A stretch of 64,000 nt of DNA. Origin: UBA5078 sp040384465. GTDB taxonomy: Bacteria > Pseudomonadota > Gammaproteobacteria > Pseudomonadales > Pseudohongiellaceae. The translations under genes and the position numbers were made by a program. Shown piece by piece: positions 63,001 to 64,000 of the stretch (position 1 is its first letter; each line of letters opens with the position of its first letter). The notes beneath the pieces were generated by a model. It saw only the letters and a list, made by a program, of their open reading frames with translations, had not been told where the DNA came from and did no database searches. The DNA lies in NCBI GenBank assembly GCA_040384465.1, contig JAZKJF010000015.1, positions 73,487-137,486 of the forward strand, written 5' to 3'.

Positions 63001-64000
63001 TGCTGCCGCTGCCATCAGTCCAGGTGCTGCCGTCGGTGCTGTACTGCCAGGTGGCGCCGGACTCCAGATAGGCGATATTGACCGTGCCATTATTGGTGAT
63101 TGAGTCACTGCCATTGCCACTGTTGGTGGCCAGCGAGCGGCCCAGTCCTTCGGGCGCAGTGGCATCCACGGTGAAACTCAGCGAACTGCTGCTGCCGGTA
63201 TTGCCTGCCGCATCAGTCTGCCGAACCTGCACGGACTTGGCACCGTTGCCGGTGGTGGAGAAACTGCTGCCACTGCCATCGGTCCAGGTGCTGCCATCGA
63301 GGTTGTATTGCCAGCTGGCGCCGGACTCGATGCCGCTGACAGTCACGCTGCCACTGTTGGTGAGATGGTCTGAGGCATTGCTACCAGTGTCGCTGGTGAG
63401 AGACAGGGTCAGCGCACTGGCGGCTTCGGTGTCCAGCGTGAAGTTCAGCGAACCGCTGCTGTTGGTATTGCCTGCGACGTCGGTCTGGCGAACTTGCACA
63501 GACTTCGCCCCATCTCCAGTGAGCTGGAAGCTGCTGCCACTGCCGTCGGACCAAGTACTGCCGTCGGTGCTGTACTGCCAGGTGGCACCGTCTTCGATGT
63601 AGTCGACGTTGATGGTGCCATCGTTGGTGATCGAGTCGCTGGTGTTGCCACTGTTGGTGTCCAAGAAAAGGGCAACACCTTCGGGCGCTGTCGCGTCCAC
63701 AGTGAAGCTCAGCGTGATGGCAGAAGAGGTGTTGCCTGCCACATCGGTTTGACGCACATGGACAGTCTTGTCGCCATCATCGCCAGTGGCGAAACTGCTG
63801 CCGCTGCCATCGATCCAACTGCTGCCGTCAGTGCTGTACTGCCAGGTAGCGCCGGACTCCAGACCACCGACCGTCACGCTGCCGTTGCTGGTGATGCCAT
63901 CGGTAGCGCTGCTGCCGGTGTCGCTGGTCAGCGACACACTCGGCACTGAAGCACTGCTGTCGAGCGTGAAACTCAGCGAGGTAGTGCTGCTGGAGTTGCC
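54023..64000 (-). CDS. Giant Ig-like/FG-GAP/RTX-type secreted adhesin, C-terminal 3,325 residues
   Basis: The frame is open to the window edge; the N-terminus is missing. From the N-side: 21 complete bacterial Ig-like repeats of about 88 residues (consensus ITNDGTVNVGGLESGATWQ, then YSTDGSTWTDGSGSSF, VRQTDVAGNTSS, SLSFTLDTTAP). Then come seven FG-GAP blades (DVNGDGYDDLLVGAP type, Ca2+-binding D-x-N-G-D-G), an RTX-like module (GAGDDTI, DNIEVIDLTGSG, DVRSLSDTTNTLRVNG), two more Ig repeats, seven more FG-GAP blades, and a C-terminal RTX-like module (GAGDDTL, GIEVIDM, DVLSLSDTSNRLRVDAG) ending LLLPTFMFS. I saw no cysteine. This is the architecture of type I-secreted, Ca2+-dependent surface adhesins. 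The secretion genes are not in view. Confidence 0.88.
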   Translation of the reverse strand, partial: GNSSSTTSLSFTLDSSASVPSVSLTSDTGSSATDGITSNGSVTVGGLESGATWQYSTDGSSWIDGSGSSFATGDDGDKTVHVRQTDVAGNTSSAITLSFTVDATAPEGVALFLDTNSGNTSDSITNDGTINVDYIEDGATWQYSTDGSTWSDGSGSSFQLTGDGAKSVQVRQTDVAGNTNSSGSLNFTLDTEAASALTLSLTSDTGSNASDHLTNSGSVTVSGIESGASWQYNLDGSTWTDGSGSSFSTTGNGAKSVQVRQTDAAGNTGSSSSLSFTVDATAPEGLGRSLATNSGNGSDSITNNGTVNIAYLESGATWQYSTDGSTWTDGSGSSFTTSGDGDKTVRVRQIDVAGNTSSTTSLSFTLDTSASVPSVSLTSDTGSSTTDGITSNGSVTVGGLESGATWQYSLNEGSTWNDGSGSSFATGDDGDKTVHVRQTDVAGNTSSAITLSFTVDATAPEGVALFLDTNSGNTSDSITNDGTINIDYLEDGAIWQYSTDGSTWTDGSGSSFQLTGDGSKSVQVRQSDAAGNINSSGSLNFTLDTEAPNTLTLSLTSDTGSSATDLLTNSGSVTVSGIESGASWQYNLDGSTWTDGSGSSFSTTGNGAKSVQVRQTDAAGNTGSSSSLSFTVDATAPEGLGRSLATNSGNGSDSITNNGTVNIAYLESGASWQYSTDGSTWTDGSGSSFTTSGDGAKTVRVRQIDVAGNTSSITSLSFTVDATAPDELDMSLATNSGSTSDLITNDGTVNIDSLEDGASWQYSTDGSTWSDGSGSSFVVTEEGEQTVLVRQTDVAGNTSSTASLSFTLDTTAPEGLGLALATNSGNGSDAITNDGTVNVDYIEDSAIWQYSTDGSTWTDGSGSSFTTTGDGSKTVRVRQIDVAGNTSSTTSLSFTLDATAPEGLNLVLSSNSGSTSDSITNNGTVNVGYIESGATWQYSTDGSTWTNGSGNNFTLSGDGDKTVRVRQTDTAGNTGSTTSLSFTLDTSAAAPSLALASDTGSSATDGITSNGSVTVSKLESGATWQYSLDGSTWSDGSGSSFATSGDGAQTVFVRQTDVASNTSSTTSLSFMVDTTTPDAVALALATNSGSTSDSITNDGTINISGLESAATWQYSLDGSTWTDGSGSAFDLTDDGAKSLQVRQIDVAGNTSSSASLSFTLDTMASAPTAALTSDTGSSASDNITKNGSVTVGGLESGATWQYSLNNGSSWTNGSGSTFTTSGDGTKNVLVRQTDVAGNTSSDGSLSFLLDTAFSSKKQSLSLASDTGTSSGDTITNVGTINLFSTPASGDTWQYSLDGSTWSDGSGNNFTVTGDGAKSVLVRVSDPAGNTATSFIKTFTLDTTAPAALTPSLTSDTGGSATDLITTDGNVTVSGLESGATWQYSLDSSTWTTGTGSSFATTGDGAKTVLVRQTDVAGNTGSSSSLSFTIDTTAPDVPSLALASNGGNPSDTLTNDGTVNVTNLEGGASWQYSTDGSTWNSGSGSSFAATGDGAKTVLVRQIDAAGNMGSSTSLSFTLDATAPEGMGLALATNSGNGTDTITNEGTVNVDYLEDGAIWQYSTDGSTWTDGSGSTFTLTGDGDKAVRVRQIDTAGNHSSTTSLSFTLDTNATTPAPILTSDNGTSATDLLTNNGSVTVNGLESGATWQYSLDSSTWNNGSGNSFTVTGDDGSKTVLVRQTDVASNTSSVASLSFTLDATAPEGLNASIATNSGNATDSISNDGTINVTGFEDDLPWQYSVDAGSTWTDGSGSSFDITGDGSKAVRVRQTDAAGNHSSGGSLSFTLDTSAVTPSLSLASDTGSNSSDGMTSNGTVNVGGLESGAVWEYNTGGSDWTTGIGSSFTVTGGGEKAVSVRQTDAAGNASSTSTTLNFTMILANLSVSALNGSNGFRLDGSVAFDQSGGKVSSAGDVNGDGFDDMLVAASGFDANSLTGSGAAYVVFGKSTGFDATMNLSTLDGSNGFRLNGAAVNAATGMAVQGAGDVNGDGYADVIIGASGITDAFTSVGATYVVFGKSAGFSATLDLSTLNSSNGFKMVGATTNAQTGFAVGAAGDINGDGYHDVVVGGPGSNASGSGAGISYVVFGQSSSFSSSISLSGLDGNTGFTLTAGTTGERLGYMVGSAGDLNGDGYDDLLVGAPRSDLNATDSGLGYVVFGKSSGFDASLSMSSLNGTNGFRLAGHPIHGKVAMSGGNAGDVNGDGYNDLILGAYGTNTSTGATYVIFGKSSGFSSTVNLSGLDGNTGFRLNGVASSDRSGSAVSGAGDLNGDGYADLLIGAPAADLNSIDGTGAAYVVYGKSSFSSSINLSSLDGDIGYRLDGVGATHYVGMSVSSAGDINGDGLDDLMTGTSTAAPNGISSGSTYVVYGSKNNNVATNGADSLSDAGAVAVFHAGAGDDTITVSSLGFQHVDGGNGTDTLALNGSNLTLNLATVRGKLDNIEVIDLTGSGNNSVTLTAVDVRSLSDTTNTLRVNGNSGDSTLLIGAWNTDNNVSGGYKTYSLGAATVQVSENVSAAISNVTAPSATLASDTGSSASDSYTNNGNVNVSGLASGATWEYSLNGGSSWSSGSGSSFLTSGNGEKNVLVRQTDTNSITSANGSLSFTLDTSVQMPDPALGNGAADTTYDGVVVVFDIEDSATWQYSLNGGSNWTAGSGSEFTVSSIGAHTVHVRQTDLAGNTSGTNSMTFTRLSTPTQLSSLNGSNGFRMDGPNSDDLLGLSVSTAGDINGDGYDDLIIGARGTDYGNVEDSGVSYVVFGKQSGFDATLSLSSLNGENGFLLHGNSTFLYTGWSVSNAGDVDGDGKGDLIVGVPHYSDGESGGAAFVFKGRNGSFESTYHVAGDDTVPLIDTVASDDRTGKAVSSAGDINGDGYDDLLIGSPGFDGSGLFDNGAVFVLFGSSNLNTSITLQDLDGTNGFRLQGLEDGDELGFSVSDAGDVNGDGYDDLIVGTPAADVNSYSDNGAAYVLFGHSGGFSSTINVSALDGSNGFRMQLSSDNTNIGRSVSSAGDINGDGIDDLIIGARGPDSSDQEDRGVSYIVFGMTSGFDSTLALDSLSGTAGFRIEGAAGGGDRWGSSVSGAGDVNGDGYDDLLIGAYKANLDYVVSGNAYVLFGKSSGFNATESITDLLTQPDALFSVGGVPSNGGEAHVGISVSTAGDVNGDGFADILIGADQTSTGSAFVVFGSDISLLAGLMGSAENDTLESNSGADVIYTGAGDDTLRIHNFSIQRIDGGSGTDTLLLVQDGTYDLADVRGRVRGIEVIDMTAEGSSTLTLTLQDVLSLSDTSNRLRVDAGQNDTVQFTGGWVNTGTDGDHVIMTLGGATLLLPTFMFS
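54460..55945 (-). repeat. FG-GAP propeller block 2 (seven blades)
   Basis: A second set of seven units (for example AGDINGDGYDDLIIGARG and AGDVNGDGYDDLLIGAY). The second and third units are the most diverged (DVDGDGKGD; a DDTVPLIDT lead). It is followed by the C-terminal RTX-like module at about 54026-54440. Confidence 0.8.
56905..58375 (-). repeat. FG-GAP propeller block 1 (seven blades)
   Basis: Seven consecutive units, each with a conserved GSNGFRLDG-like lead, AGD(V/I/L)NGDG(Y/F)xD and (V/I)GAP-like segment, then (A)YVVFGKS. Seven blades would close one integrin-alpha-like propeller. It is followed by an RTX-like module at about 56460-56890. Confidence 0.8.
58376..64000 (-). repeat. Tandem Ig-like repeat tract (about 264 bp units)
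   Basis: By my count, 21 full units plus a partial one at the edge. Units alternate between two flavours: one starting LTSDTGSSATDGITSNGSV and one starting LATNSGNGSDSITNDGTV. The tract continues beyond 64000. Confidence 0.85.
61828..63946 (-). repeat. Duplicated four-repeat block, period 1,059-1,062 bp
   Basis: Repeats 1-4 (about 62887-63946) and 5-8 (about 61828-62886) correspond one to one and long stretches are identical. For example, the sequence starting TGTTGCCACTGTTGGTGTCC at 62581 recurs at 63643, an offset of 1,062. The offset falls to 1,059 on the other side of a one-codon difference in the fifth repeat. Confidence 0.88.

Noticed and set aside
54353..63949. Many + strand ORFs opposite the adhesin, including repetitive Val/Leu/Pro-rich ones
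   Set aside because: They are antisense readings of a repetitive, GC-biased gene; the repeats only make protein sense (Ig and FG-GAP domains) on the - strand.
58376..64000. CRISPR-like regular repeats
   Set aside because: The period is about 264 bp, repeats are protein-coding and diverged, and there are no unique spacers.

Overview
This is a chromosomal window from a Gammaproteobacterium. The first 13.7 kb carries the block nnr-tsaE-amiB-mutL-(murI)-miaA-hfq-hflX-hflK-hflC-hisZ-purA. This order, with hisZ next to purA and a MutL that keeps the endonuclease signature, resembles pseudomonad or marine gammaproteobacterial genomes rather than enterics. I cannot assign a genus. I saw no rRNA, tRNA, CRISPR array, integrase or insertion sequence.

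Layout. 1-13714: housekeeping genes, all on the + strand except murI, which sits inverted between mutL and miaA. 13715-17456: a 60-codon ORF with its own promoter, a REC-EAL c-di-GMP response regulator and a CPA1 K+/H+ antiporter. 17537-24298: an exported oxidoreductase-like cluster with an alpha/beta hydrolase, two unknown secreted proteins, and two convergent genes that each encode a c-type haem motif plus a copper type II monooxygenase-like C-terminus. One of those two has lost most copper ligands. 24656-27935: a fadJ-fadI beta-oxidation operon on the - strand. 28232-39115: two paralogous TonB-dependent receptors flanking a divergent 7TM-DISM histidine kinase/LuxR regulator pair, a small lipoprotein and a DUF1857 protein, followed by a YbdG-type MscS channel and transaldolase. 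39140-42153: a - strand group (exported protein, lipoprotein, pcp, ychJ). 42360-46902: a small conserved protein, a DCC-family thiol protein, lipocalin Blc and a third large TonB-dependent receptor.

46964-64000 is the most distinctive part: a - strand operon whose genes overlap or nearly abut end to start. It begins (beyond the window edge) with a giant secreted repeat protein of which 3,325 residues are visible: at least 21 bacterial Ig-like repeats, two seven-bladed FG-GAP propellers, each followed by an RTX-like module, and the C-terminus. Then come a TIGR03032-type protein, a TPR-GT41 (OGT/SPINDLY-like) glycosyltransferase, a TPR-GT9-like glycosyltransferase and a second TPR-GT41 enzyme. 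The simplest reading is a giant type I-secreted adhesin with its own cytoplasmic glycosylation machinery, in which the Ser/Thr/Asn-rich repeats are the likely acceptors. The membrane secretion genes are not in the window.

Starts were moved from the longest ORF to the site supported by family N-termini, signal peptides or Shine-Dalgarno (SD) spacing. Several genes use TTG or GTG (hflX, the first TonB receptor, the 565-residue haem/copper-like protein, the first GT41 gene). Family assignments come from reading motifs; no database search was run.
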